Origin: Nitrospira sp.
GTDB taxonomy: Bacteria > Nitrospirota > Nitrospiria > Nitrospirales > Nitrospiraceae
Length of the DNA stretch: 64,000 bases
Reading direction: 5' to 3'
Assembly (NCBI GenBank): GCA_024331095.1
Contig: JANDJE010000007.1
Span: 1 to 64,000, forward strand
The position numbers and the translations under genes are program-made. This document shows, piece after piece, positions 49,961 through 58,184 of the stretch (the stretch's first letter is position 1; each line of letters begins with the position of its first letter). The notes under the pieces are model-generated. The model had not been told where the DNA came from. It searched no databases and worked only from the letters and a program-made list of their open reading frames with translations.

Positions 49961-51403
49961 GTGCAGCAATCGCGCCCTTTTCTCCTTCACGGCCAATGGA
50001 AGCAGAGCGCCCGAACGACCAGGGTCGTGGACCCATTTACCGGCCGGACCATCGCCACCGTCGCCCAAGCCACAGACACCGATCTCGAAGAGGCGATCGC
50101 CTCCACGGTTGAAGCCGCGCCCGTGATGGCGGGTATGCCGGGACACGCCCGCTATAAGATCTTGCAACAGATCGCCGCCCTCCTTTCTCAACGCCGGGAT
50201 GAGGTCGCCTCCACGATCACCGCCGAGGCGGGCAAGCCGATCACGGATGCCAAACGGGAAGTCGATCGGGCGGTGCAAACCTTTACGGTGGCGGCCGAGG
50301 AATCCCGGCGAATCGCCGGCGACGTTGTCCCCTTGGATTGGACGCCGGGGTCCGATTCCCACGTCGGTATCCTCAGGCGGTTTCCCATCGGGCCCGTTCT
50401 CGGTATCACGCCGTTTAATTTTCCGCTCAATTTAGTGGCTCACAAGGTGGCGCCAGCGCTCGCCGCCGGCAATCCCATCCTCATTAAACCAGCTCCACAG
50501 ACGCCGTTAACTGCCTTGCGGTTGGGGGAATTGGCGCTGGAAGCGGGGCTTCCGCCCGGCGGCCTCAACGTCGTGCCCTGCGACAATGTGTCGGCGGAGC
50601 GGTTGGTCATCGATCCTCGGTTCAAGCTCTTGAGTTTTACAGGCAGCGCCGCGGTGGGTTGGATGCTCAAGGCGAAGTGCGGCAAAAAGAAGGTCGTGTT
50701 GGAATTGGGGGGCAACGCGGGAGTGATCGTCGAACCGGATGCCGATCTTGATCTGGCGGCCAAACGGTGCGCCGCCGGTGGATTCGGCTATGCGGGTCAG
50801 ACCTGCATTTCCGTCCAACGGGTGTTCGTGCACCAATCGGTGGCGGATCCGTTTACGACGAAGTTGCTCATGCACGTCGCGCGGTTGAAGGCCGGAGATC
50901 CCACCGACGAGACAACGACCATCGGGCCGTTGATCGATCAATCTGCCGCCCATCGCGTCGAAAGCTGGATCAATGAAGCCGTGGCGGAAGGGGCCCGTGT
51001 GTTGCTGGGGGGAAAACGGATGGGATCGGTGGTCGAGGCGACCGTCTTGTCGGACGTCAAACCGGACATGAAAGTGTCCTGTCAGGAGGTGTTCGGCCCC
51101 GTGGTGACGGTGACACCATACGGCCGCTTCGGCGAGGCGATCGCTATGCTCAATCAATCGGACTACGGACTCCAGGCCGGCGTATTTACGCGGGACATCA
51201 ATAAAGTCTTTTATGCGTTTCGCCATCTGGAAGTCGGAGCCGTGCTGGCCAACGAAATTCCGACGTTCCGTTCGGACCACATGCCGTACGGCGGCGTCAA
51301 GGATTCCGGGTTGGGGCGCGAGGGCGTGCGGGCTGCCATTGAGGAGATGACGGAGCCGAAGCTGCTGATCGTGAACGCCCAGGACCCGGACTCTTCGACC
51401 TAA
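49961..51403 (+). CDS. Aldehyde dehydrogenase family protein
   Basis: A 480-aa NAD(P)-dependent aldehyde dehydrogenase. GITPFNFPLNLVAHK and LIKPAPQTP are the cofactor-binding regions. The general base Glu is in VVLELGGNAG (about 247) and the catalytic Cys in AGQTCISVQRV (about 281). The frame starts with GTG 49961. The closest familiar types are lactaldehyde/glyceraldehyde or succinate-semialdehyde-like enzymes; the substrate cannot be named. It sits upstream of the pdaD-speB genes but 173 bp away. Confidence 0.92.
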   Translation: MQQSRPFLLHGQWKQSARTTRVVDPFTGRTIATVAQATDTDLEEAIASTVEAAPVMAGMPGHARYKILQQIAALLSQRRDEVASTITAEAGKPITDAKREVDRAVQTFTVAAEESRRIAGDVVPLDWTPGSDSHVGILRRFPIGPVLGITPFNFPLNLVAHKVAPALAAGNPILIKPAPQTPLTALRLGELALEAGLPPGGLNVVPCDNVSAERLVIDPRFKLLSFTGSAAVGWMLKAKCGKKKVVLELGGNAGVIVEPDADLDLAAKRCAAGGFGYAGQTCISVQRVFVHQSVADPFTTKLLMHVARLKAGDPTDETTTIGPLIDQSAAHRVESWINEAVAEGARVLLGGKRMGSVVEATVLSDVKPDMKVSCQEVFGPVVTVTPYGRFGEAIAMLNQSDYGLQAGVFTRDINKVFYAFRHLEVGAVLANEIPTFRSDHMPYGGVKDSGLGREGVRAAIEEMTEPKLLIVNAQDPDSST

Positions 51404-51430
51404 GAAAATTGTAAAAATTGTTTCAGGATA

Positions 51431-51459
51431 TTGCGAAGCGGAATCAATCTTGATACAAG
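51431..51459 (+). promoter_or_regulatory. Candidate promoter for pdaD-speB
   Basis: TTGCGA (51431-51436), a 17-bp spacer and TACAAG (51454-51459), each a 4/6 match to sigma-70 hexamers. It lies about 118 bp upstream of the pdaD start. The remaining gap holds no gene. Weak support. Confidence 0.3.
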
Positions 51460-51576
51460 AGCACGCTTCGTGCGGGAACCGATTCTGATTCGGATGACTG
51501 AGGGCCGGAGATCTGCGCAAGCCCCGCCGACAGCTCGAAAGCCCGGGCGACTCAATCACCAAGAGAGGGAGCACAC

Positions 51577-52146
51577 ATGGTACCGACGCACATGTTTTTG
51601 ACGAGAGGGGTGGGCGTACACAAGGAGAAACTGGCCTCTTTTGAGGAGGCGTTGCGAAGCGCGGGGGTTGCCTACTGCAATCTCGTCAGCGTGTCGTCCA
51701 TTTTGCCGCCCAATTGCAAAATCATCTCGCGGAACCGGGGCGAGAAGCTGCTGAGCCCCGGGGAAATCACGTTCTGCGTCATGGCCCGTTCCGAAACCAA
51801 CGAACGAAATCGGCTGATTTCGGCCTCGGTCGGCCTGGCGAAGCCGACGGACCGCAACAGCTACGGGTACTTATCCGAACACCATGCCCACGGCGAGACG
51901 GACGAGGAAACCGGCGAGTACACGGAGGATCTTGCGGCTCAGATGCTGGCCACCACGCTGGGGTTGGAATTTGACCCCAACGTCGCTTGGAAGGAGCGCG
52001 AGCAGGTGTTCAAGATGGGCGGTAAGATCGTCAAAACATCGAATATCACTCAGTCGGCGATCGGAAAAGCCGGCAAGTGGACGACAGTCATCGCGCTCGC
52101 GGTCTTCATCCCGGGCGAGAACGTGGCCAAGCGGTATCGTCGATAA
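51577..52146 (+). CDS. pdaD: Pyruvoyl-dependent arginine decarboxylase
   Basis: A 189-aa pyruvoyl enzyme converting arginine to agmatine. [23 protein letters not shown] and the self-cleavage region [14 protein letters not shown], with the Ser-Ser that becomes the pyruvoyl group (about residue 47), are diagnostic. [19 protein letters not shown] and [13 protein letters not shown] complete the family pattern. The enzyme is typical of archaea and chlamydiae and less common elsewhere. The next gene is agmatinase, giving a two-step route to putrescine. ATG 51577 has GAGAGGGAG upstream. Confidence 0.93.
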   Translation: MVPTHMFLTRGVGVHKEKLASFEEALRSAGVAYCNLVSVSSILPPNCKIISRNRGEKLLSPGEITFCVMARSETNERNRLISASVGLAKPTDRNSYGYLSEHHAHGETDEETGEYTEDLAAQMLATTLGLEFDPNVAWKEREQVFKMGGKIVKTSNITQSAIGKAGKWTTVIALAVFIPGENVAKRYRR

Positions 52147-52204
52147 CGGATGCGCCGGGCCTGACTCTTCAGCGTGACCGGCGCTTGATAAAAGGACGCA
52201 TGCC

Positions 52205-53155
52205 ATGACGTTGCCGGCCGGATGGGAAGGGCCGGAGCACAATTTTCTCGGCCTGGAAGAACCGTGGTGCCATCCGGATCGGGCCGGCGTCTACGTCCTG
52301 CCGATTCCCTACGAGCATACGTCCAGCTATGTCCGAGGGTCGGATCACGGCCCCTCCGCCATTCTTGAAGCATCCCGTCAGGTCGAGCTGTACGATGAAC
52401 AACTCGAATGCGAACCCTTTCGCGAGTGGGGCGGGATTGCCACGGCGTCGGCGTTGGATCTGGAGGGGAAAGTGGATCGGGCCGCCGTCACCGCCATCGA
52501 GCAGTTCGTTCGTCCTCACGTCGAGGCCGGGCGATTGCTTGTGACGTTGACCGGGGAACATACCGGCGCGTTGGGAGCGATCCGCGCCCACGCCCGGCGG
52601 TACCCGAACCTGTGCGTCGTGCAGATCGACGCGCACGGTGATTTGCGCGACGCCTACCAGGGCAACCCCTTCAGCCACGCCAGCGTCATGGCCAGAGTGG
52701 TGGAGGACGGGCATCCGCTGGTCCAGGTCGGCATACGGTCGATCAGCGGGGAAGAGATGATTCGAATAAAGACGACGGATCGGATCGCCACGTTTTTCGC
52801 CGCAAGCCTCTTGGATCCCTCCGGCCCCTACGGCGGGCAGGCCTCCAGATGGATTCCCGACGTCGTGGCTGCTTGCAAAGGGCCGGTCTATCTTACGTTC
52901 GACTGTGACGGGCTTGATCCTTCCATTGTTCCTGCGTTGGGCACTCCCGAACCGGGCGGGTTGGGCTGGTACGATACCTTAAATCTGGTCGCCGCTCTTG
53001 CCGGAGGTCCCGGTATCGTGGGAATGGACGTGAGTGAAATGACTCCCATCGAGGGCTTCGTGGCTCCCCAGTTTTCGGTGGCTCGGTTGATCTATCGTAT
53101 GCTCGGCCGCATCAAGGCCGCAAAGCTTGTTCGAGAGTCATCTCCCGCCTTGTGA
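52205..53155 (+). CDS. speB: Agmatinase
   Basis: A 316-aa ureohydrolase producing putrescine and urea from agmatine. The binuclear Mn site is visible: GEHTGALG (first His), QIDAHGDLRD (D-x-H-x-D) and LTFDCDGLDPS (D-x-D). YLTFDCDGLDPSIVPALGTPEPGG is the family's C-terminal block and the adjacent VGIRSIS is also conserved. It is 58 bp downstream of pdaD and overlaps the next gene by 4 bp. The function follows from this pairing, with arginase less likely. Confidence 0.92.
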   Translation: MTLPAGWEGPEHNFLGLEEPWCHPDRAGVYVLPIPYEHTSSYVRGSDHGPSAILEASRQVELYDEQLECEPFREWGGIATASALDLEGKVDRAAVTAIEQFVRPHVEAGRLLVTLTGEHTGALGAIRAHARRYPNLCVVQIDAHGDLRDAYQGNPFSHASVMARVVEDGHPLVQVGIRSISGEEMIRIKTTDRIATFFAASLLDPSGPYGGQASRWIPDVVAACKGPVYLTFDCDGLDPSIVPALGTPEPGGLGWYDTLNLVAALAGGPGIVGMDVSEMTPIEGFVAPQFSVARLIYRMLGRIKAAKLVRESSPAL

Positions 53156-53892
53156 GCTCTTGCACGGTTGCCGACGGGTCGCCCGTGACCGCTTTCATCC
53201 GCATCAACAAGTTTTTCACCGAGCAGGGGATCTGTTCCCGGCGAGAGGCGGATCGCCTGATTGAATCGGGCGCCGTCACGATCAACGGGCGCGTGGCCAA
53301 ACTGGGCGACCGGGTGAGTCGCACGGACGTGATCGCCCGTGATGGACGGGTGATTCCGTGGGGGAAGGCGCCCGTGTATATCAAATACCACAAGCCGGTG
53401 GGGGTGACGACCACCAGTGAGCCGCACGTGCATCGCAACATCATTGCGGAAATCGGCTATCCGGAGCGGATTTTCCCGATCGGACGGTTGGATAAAGATT
53501 CCTCCGGATTGATTCTGCTGACGAACGATGGGGACATCGTCAATGAAATCCTTCGCGCCGAGTTCGGACACGAACGGGAATATGTCGTCGAGGTAGATCG
53601 CCCGTTCGATCGACGGTTCCTGGATCAAATGGCTGCGGGTGTGGAAGTGCTTGGCGCCATGACGAAACCGTGCAAGATTTTCCGCGTCGGACCCAAGCGG
53701 TTTCGAATCATTCTCACGGAGGGGCGCAATCGTCAAATCAGGCGGATGTGTGCGGCGTTGGGCTATCGGGTCGCGAGCCTTCACCGCGTGCGAATCATGC
53801 ACATCACCATTGATAAGCTTGCCGTGGGAGAATGGCGCGAATTGACCGCCCAGGAGCGGCAAAAACTGTTGGAAGCCGTGGGCCGTGGATAA
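53152..53892 (+). CDS. rluF: 23S rRNA pseudouridine synthase, RluF type
   Basis: A 246-aa pseudouridine synthase. An S4 RNA-binding domain (RINKFFTEQGICSRREADRLI) leads into the catalytic domain with GRLDKDSSGLILLTNDGDIV, whose Asp is the nucleophile. TEGRNRQIRRMCAALGY and GAMTKPCKIFRV fit RluF rather than RsuA. It begins with a GTG (GTGA overlap with speB). Cotranscription with speB is apparent; a functional link is not. Confidence 0.88.
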   Translation: MSSCTVADGSPVTAFIRINKFFTEQGICSRREADRLIESGAVTINGRVAKLGDRVSRTDVIARDGRVIPWGKAPVYIKYHKPVGVTTTSEPHVHRNIIAEIGYPERIFPIGRLDKDSSGLILLTNDGDIVNEILRAEFGHEREYVVEVDRPFDRRFLDQMAAGVEVLGAMTKPCKIFRVGPKRFRIILTEGRNRQIRRMCAALGYRVASLHRVRIMHITIDKLAVGEWRELTAQERQKLLEAVGRG

Positions 53893-53958
53893 GTTACCCT
53901 GACTTCCTCGGCGCATGGATGATTGCCTTGAAGTAGGGTTCAGAAAGTTGCCTGACTC

Positions 53959-54855
53959 TCAGTCCAGCTCCCGACGGGCCGCTTGGACGATCGCCAGCAC
54001 CGCCGGATGTTTGAGGCGGCGCTCGACGGTGATCGCATAAAAGTGCTGTTTGACGGAATCCAGACGGCCGATGGCCGAGACCCGGTATTGGCGGCAGATT
54101 TCCTTTTCCATTGCGGTCACGCCTGGGAAAATGCCGAACCCCTCCTGCCCAAAGGCTTTGAGCGTTGCGCTGTCGTCGAACTCGCCTACGATGGTGGGGT
54201 GGAGGTGGTGGTGGACCAACCATTGGTCGATCGATCGGCGAAGGGCTGCATCCGCGGTAGGCAGAAGCATCGGGGCGCCGTGCAGTGAACGAGGAAACTC
54301 GCGTTTGTAGAGCGACGCCAATTTCGGCGTACCAAAGAACGTCACACCCGATTCGCCGATGGGGTGGCTGTAGGCGTGCACCTTGAAGTTCGGCGGCGCG
54401 GGCATGTCGGAGATGACAAGGTCGTATCGGTGCATTGTCAAGTCAGCCAGGAGCCGATGGAGTTTGTCCTCTTGGCAAACCAAGTGCATGGGCTGATCTA
54501 AGTTTAATCCCGCTCTGAGAAGATGGTTGGCCAGCGGCTTCGGCACGACATCGGCGATGCCGACGACCAGGCGTGCTTGGTGCCCCTCTGCGCGTCCTTT
54601 TACCGCGTTCAGCAACTCTTGTCCCATGGCGAAGATGGCTTCCGCGTATCCGAATACCACGTGCCCCATTTCGGTCAGGGCGAGCCGGCGTCCCGTGCGG
54701 ACGAACAATTTTTCACCTAAGGACTGTTCCAGCAGCCTGATTTGTCCGCTGATGGTCGGCTGAGCGAGGCGAAGCTCCTCGCAGGCTTTGGCGACCGTGC
54801 CGTGCTTGGCGACGGACCAGAAGTACAGCAAATGGTGATAGTTGAGCCATTCCAT
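53959..54855 (-). CDS. nhaR: LysR-family regulator, NhaR type
   Basis: A 298-aa LysR regulator. The winged helix-turn-helix is LNYHHLLYFWSVAKHGTVAKACEEL ... QPTISGQIRLLEQSLGEKLFVR. The effector domain follows (HQARLVVGIADVVPKPLA, DLVISDMPAPPN, MLLPTADAALRRS). The LYFW start and the SGQI motif are of the NhaR group, which in E. coli senses Na+ and activates nhaA and envelope genes. It diverges from the TolC-like genes 153 bp away, so it is a candidate regulator of that operon. An in-frame GTG at 54885 is an alternative start. Confidence 0.87.
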   Translation of the reverse strand: MEWLNYHHLLYFWSVAKHGTVAKACEELRLAQPTISGQIRLLEQSLGEKLFVRTGRRLALTEMGHVVFGYAEAIFAMGQELLNAVKGRAEGHQARLVVGIADVVPKPLANHLLRAGLNLDQPMHLVCQEDKLHRLLADLTMHRYDLVISDMPAPPNFKVHAYSHPIGESGVTFFGTPKLASLYKREFPRSLHGAPMLLPTADAALRRSIDQWLVHHHLHPTIVGEFDDSATLKAFGQEGFGIFPGVTAMEKEICRQYRVSAIGRLDSVKQHFYAITVERRLKHPAVLAIVQAARRELD

Positions 54856-55008
54856 GGCGGTTGCGTCGAAAAGCGGCGCATTCACTATACATCGTCTTTC
54901 ACGAAGATTCCAATCTGTTTTATCTATTTTTCACAAAAGGGCCATGATTGCTACTCTCCCGCCGCGCTATAGACACACACGCGACATACATACGAAAGGA
55001 GCATCCTC

Positions 55009-56562
55009 GTGATCGCCCTGCTGCTGGTCGTGCTCATCTCGACGCCGATGATCGCACTGGCGGAACCGGTAACCGATTCGAGGACCCTGCACACTCAGCC
55101 GAGCCGCACCGCTCCTCTCACCATCGAAGAAGTCCTCGCCAGAATCGAATTGACGCATCCCTTGCTTCAGGCGACCGGAACCGAGCGTATGAAGGCTCGG
55201 GCCAAGGTTCTGAAGGCACTCGGGGCTTGGGAGCCGACGATTAAGAACGTTACAGAAGTCGAACGTTACGAAACGTGGAATCTCACGACGTCGCCCTTCT
55301 TGCCGAAGATTCACACCGGAGGATTTAACGACACCAAAATCCAGGTCGGGCATCCCTGGGGGTTCCAGGTTGTCGGCGGGATTCGGAATGGAATGGGGGA
55401 TCGAGGCAACCAGAACTTTATTGCCATTATCCCTGATCTCCAGCTTTTCTATCCTCAGCAGCAGCTTATCCTCGGCGGATCATTCCAACTCTTGCGCGGC
55501 TTGATCATCAACGAAGAGAACGCCGAGTTTCAGCAGGCCGAACTGGCGGGGCCGCTCGCCGAAGTGAAGGTGGCCCAGAAACGGCAGGATCTCTACTTGG
55601 CGGGGGCCGTTCAATACTGGGATTGGCAGGTAGCGGTCAAGCAGGCGGAGGTTCAGAAACAGGCGCTGGCGGTGGCCGAAGCTCGCTATCAACAGATCGA
55701 GGGGCAGGCCAAGGCGGGCAAGGTGTCGCCGCTTGATGTGGTCGAGATCGGTCAGGAAGTGCAGCGCCGCCGGGAAGCGGCCATAGCCGCGCAACGGAAG
55801 GTGGAATATGAGCAGTACAAGCTGTCGTTGTTTCTCTGGGAAAACGGTGAGCCTGTGACTCCGCGACCGGAGTGGGCGCCGGAGTTTCAGGGCGAAACAC
55901 CGCTGCCGACGGAAGAGGAGATTGCGGCCTACAAAGCAGAAGCAAAGCAAGATCGGCCGGAAGTGCGGGCGCTGTACATCGAAGCCAAGATGAACAACAT
56001 CGATCTCAAGCTGGCCAAGAACAAACTGCTGCCGAAGTTGGTTCTTGAAGGAGGGCCGACCGATGCTGCGACGGACTGGATTGTAGGGGTCGGCTACCGG
56101 ACCGGGCTTCATTTCGAAATGCCGCTGTTTCAGCGGGAGGGGCGGGGGAAGGTCATGTCTGCCGAAGTAGGATTGGCGCAATTGGCTTTGAAGCAGCAAT
56201 ATACCGAGCAACAGGTTGGTTTTGACGTGGACAATTGGCTTTCGGCGATTGTGCGGGCCAGGGACAGGGTCAGGGCCGCTACGGAATCGTACAGACTGGC
56301 CAAAGAGCTGGAAGAAGGTGAGCGCAAACGGTTCGATCTGGGGCTGTCGAGCATTCTCTTTGTCAACTTGCGGGAGCGCAACGTTGTGGACACGGCCTAT
56401 AAATTGTATCGGGCGCAAGCCGACTACGCCGTGGCGCGCGGTGGTCTTCTTTGGGCCATAGGAGCCTTGTCTAAACCGGTGTCGGATGCTGTCTTGGCCA
56501 AGTATGGAAACCCTCTGACTGCGGCGGGCATGAATGGCTACAAGCAACAGGGGCGCGATTAA
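55009..56562 (+). CDS. TolC-like outer membrane factor, paralogue 1
   Basis: A 517-aa protein with a signal peptide (about residues 1-18, ...IALAE) and the outer-membrane-efflux fold. The N-terminal helix reads TIEEVLARIELTHPLLQATG. Long helical blocks with repeated alanine/glutamine and the pair EARYQQIEGQAKAGKVSPLD and YRLAKELEEGERKRFDLG are the TolC-type hairpins. Start is GTG 55009 behind AAGGAGCATC. It should form a trimeric channel through the outer membrane and periplasm. It is the first of three tandem copies, and positions 55675-55884 are almost identical to copy 2. Confidence 0.88.
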   Translation: MIALLLVVLISTPMIALAEPVTDSRTLHTQPSRTAPLTIEEVLARIELTHPLLQATGTERMKARAKVLKALGAWEPTIKNVTEVERYETWNLTTSPFLPKIHTGGFNDTKIQVGHPWGFQVVGGIRNGMGDRGNQNFIAIIPDLQLFYPQQQLILGGSFQLLRGLIINEENAEFQQAELAGPLAEVKVAQKRQDLYLAGAVQYWDWQVAVKQAEVQKQALAVAEARYQQIEGQAKAGKVSPLDVVEIGQEVQRRREAAIAAQRKVEYEQYKLSLFLWENGEPVTPRPEWAPEFQGETPLPTEEEIAAYKAEAKQDRPEVRALYIEAKMNNIDLKLAKNKLLPKLVLEGGPTDAATDWIVGVGYRTGLHFEMPLFQREGRGKVMSAEVGLAQLALKQQYTEQQVGFDVDNWLSAIVRARDRVRAATESYRLAKELEEGERKRFDLGLSSILFVNLRERNVVDTAYKLYRAQADYAVARGGLLWAIGALSKPVSDAVLAKYGNPLTAAGMNGYKQQGRD

Positions 56563-56591
56563 TTATTCGATGTAACGAAGGTGCATTGTTT

Positions 56592-58160
56592 ATGATCGTT
56601 CTCTTCTTCGCGATTCTTATCTTGTTGTCTCCGGTGGTGACGTTGGCGGAATCAAAGGGGGACGGAGGGGTCGTGCGGCTTCAACCAACGCGCACTGCAC
56701 CGCTCACCATCGAAGAAGTTCTTGCCAGAATCGAGTTGACGCACCCTCTGCTTCGAGCGACCGGAGTTGAGCGGAAGCAGGCCCGAGCGAAAATCTTGAA
56801 GGCGTTAGGGGCCTGGGAACCCACGGTTAAGAACATTACAGAAGCCGCGCGCATTCAAATTTGGAACTTCTTGGCTTACGACCACGTATCGACGGGAGGA
56901 TTTAACGATACCAAGCTGGAGGTCGGGCATCCCTGGGGATTCCGGATTCTGGGTGGGATCCGTAATGGCTTTGGAGATCGCAGCATTGTCGGGACTCCTC
57001 CTCAGTCGGGAGGGACTGTAGCTCTGATCCCTGATATCCAGCTTTTCTATCCTCAGCAACAGATGGTTGTGGGTGGCTCGATCCATCTGCTGCGCGGCTT
57101 GATGATGAATGACGAGTATGCCGAGTTTCAGCAGGCCGAACTGGCGGGGCCGCTTGCCGAGGTCCATGTCGCCCAGAAACGGCAGGATCTTTATCTTGCA
57201 GGAGCCATTCAGTATTGGGATTGGCAACTTGCGGTCAAGCAGGCCGAGGTGCGGAAGCAGAATCTGGCGGTGGCCGAGGCTCGCTATCAACAGATCGAGG
57301 GGCAGGCCAAGGCGGGCAAGGTGTCGCCGCTCGATGTGGTCGAGATGGGTCAGGAAGTGCAGCGCCGCCGGGAAGCGGCCATAGCCGCGCAACGGAAGGT
57401 GGAATATGAGCAGTACAAGCTGTCGTTGTTTCTCTGGGAGAACGGCGAGCCTGTGACTCCGAGGCCGGAGTGGGCGCCGGAGTTTGGGGGGGAAACGCCC
57501 TTGCCGACCGAGGAAGAGGTCGGGGCTTACAAAGCAGAGGCAAAGGAAGATCGTCCGGAAGTGCGGGCCCTATATATTGAAGCCAAGATGAACAATATCG
57601 ATCTCAAGTTGGCTAAGAACTACTTGCTTCCCAAGTTCGATTTTGAGGGAGGGCGGACGGACGCCCCTGCGGACTGGATCGTAGGTGTGGGATATCGCTA
57701 TGCGACACAGTTTGCCATGCCGCTCTTCCAACGGGAAGGCAGAGGGAAGGTCCTATATGCGGAGGCGGAGCAACAAAGGTTGGTCTTGAGCCAGGTGTAT
57801 GCTGAACAGCAAGTGAGCATCGATGTGGACAACTGGCTCTCGGCAATTGTTCGAGCCAGAGATCGTGTGAGGGCCGCGACGGAGGCCTATCGGTTGGCCA
57901 AGGCGCTGGAAGAGGGCGAAAGAAAACGATTCGATATGGGAATCTCCAGTATTTTATTTGTGAATATGCGAGAACAGAATGCCGTTGAGGCGGCGTTCGA
58001 GCTCTATCAAGCGCGGTACGATTACGATTTGGCGCGAGGCGGCCTTCTCTTGGCAAGAGGGGCCTTGTCGAAGGCGGTAGGTGATGCAGTGTTGGCCAAA
58101 TATGGAGATCCTCTGACGGCGGCGGGAAAGAACGGCTACAAACAACCGGGGCGTGATTAA
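56592..58160 (+). CDS. TolC-like outer membrane factor, paralogue 2
   Basis: A 522-aa protein with a signal peptide (MIVLFFAILILLSPVVTLAE) and the same TolC pattern: TIEEVLARIELTHPLLRATG, EARYQQIEGQAKAGKVSPLD, YRLAKALEEGERKRFDMG. ATG 56592 is chosen over the upstream TTG. A region after residue ~140 has an insertion of about ten residues relative to copy 1 (TPPQSGGTVA). It starts 29 bp after copy 1. The function is outer membrane export channel by fold. Confidence 0.88.
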   Translation: MIVLFFAILILLSPVVTLAESKGDGGVVRLQPTRTAPLTIEEVLARIELTHPLLRATGVERKQARAKILKALGAWEPTVKNITEAARIQIWNFLAYDHVSTGGFNDTKLEVGHPWGFRILGGIRNGFGDRSIVGTPPQSGGTVALIPDIQLFYPQQQMVVGGSIHLLRGLMMNDEYAEFQQAELAGPLAEVHVAQKRQDLYLAGAIQYWDWQLAVKQAEVRKQNLAVAEARYQQIEGQAKAGKVSPLDVVEMGQEVQRRREAAIAAQRKVEYEQYKLSLFLWENGEPVTPRPEWAPEFGGETPLPTEEEVGAYKAEAKEDRPEVRALYIEAKMNNIDLKLAKNYLLPKFDFEGGRTDAPADWIVGVGYRYATQFAMPLFQREGRGKVLYAEAEQQRLVLSQVYAEQQVSIDVDNWLSAIVRARDRVRAATEAYRLAKALEEGERKRFDMGISSILFVNMREQNAVEAAFELYQARYDYDLARGGLLLARGALSKAVGDAVLAKYGDPLTAAGKNGYKQPGRD

Positions 58161-58184
58161 TCGACAACAAAGGAGCGTCCTTTC

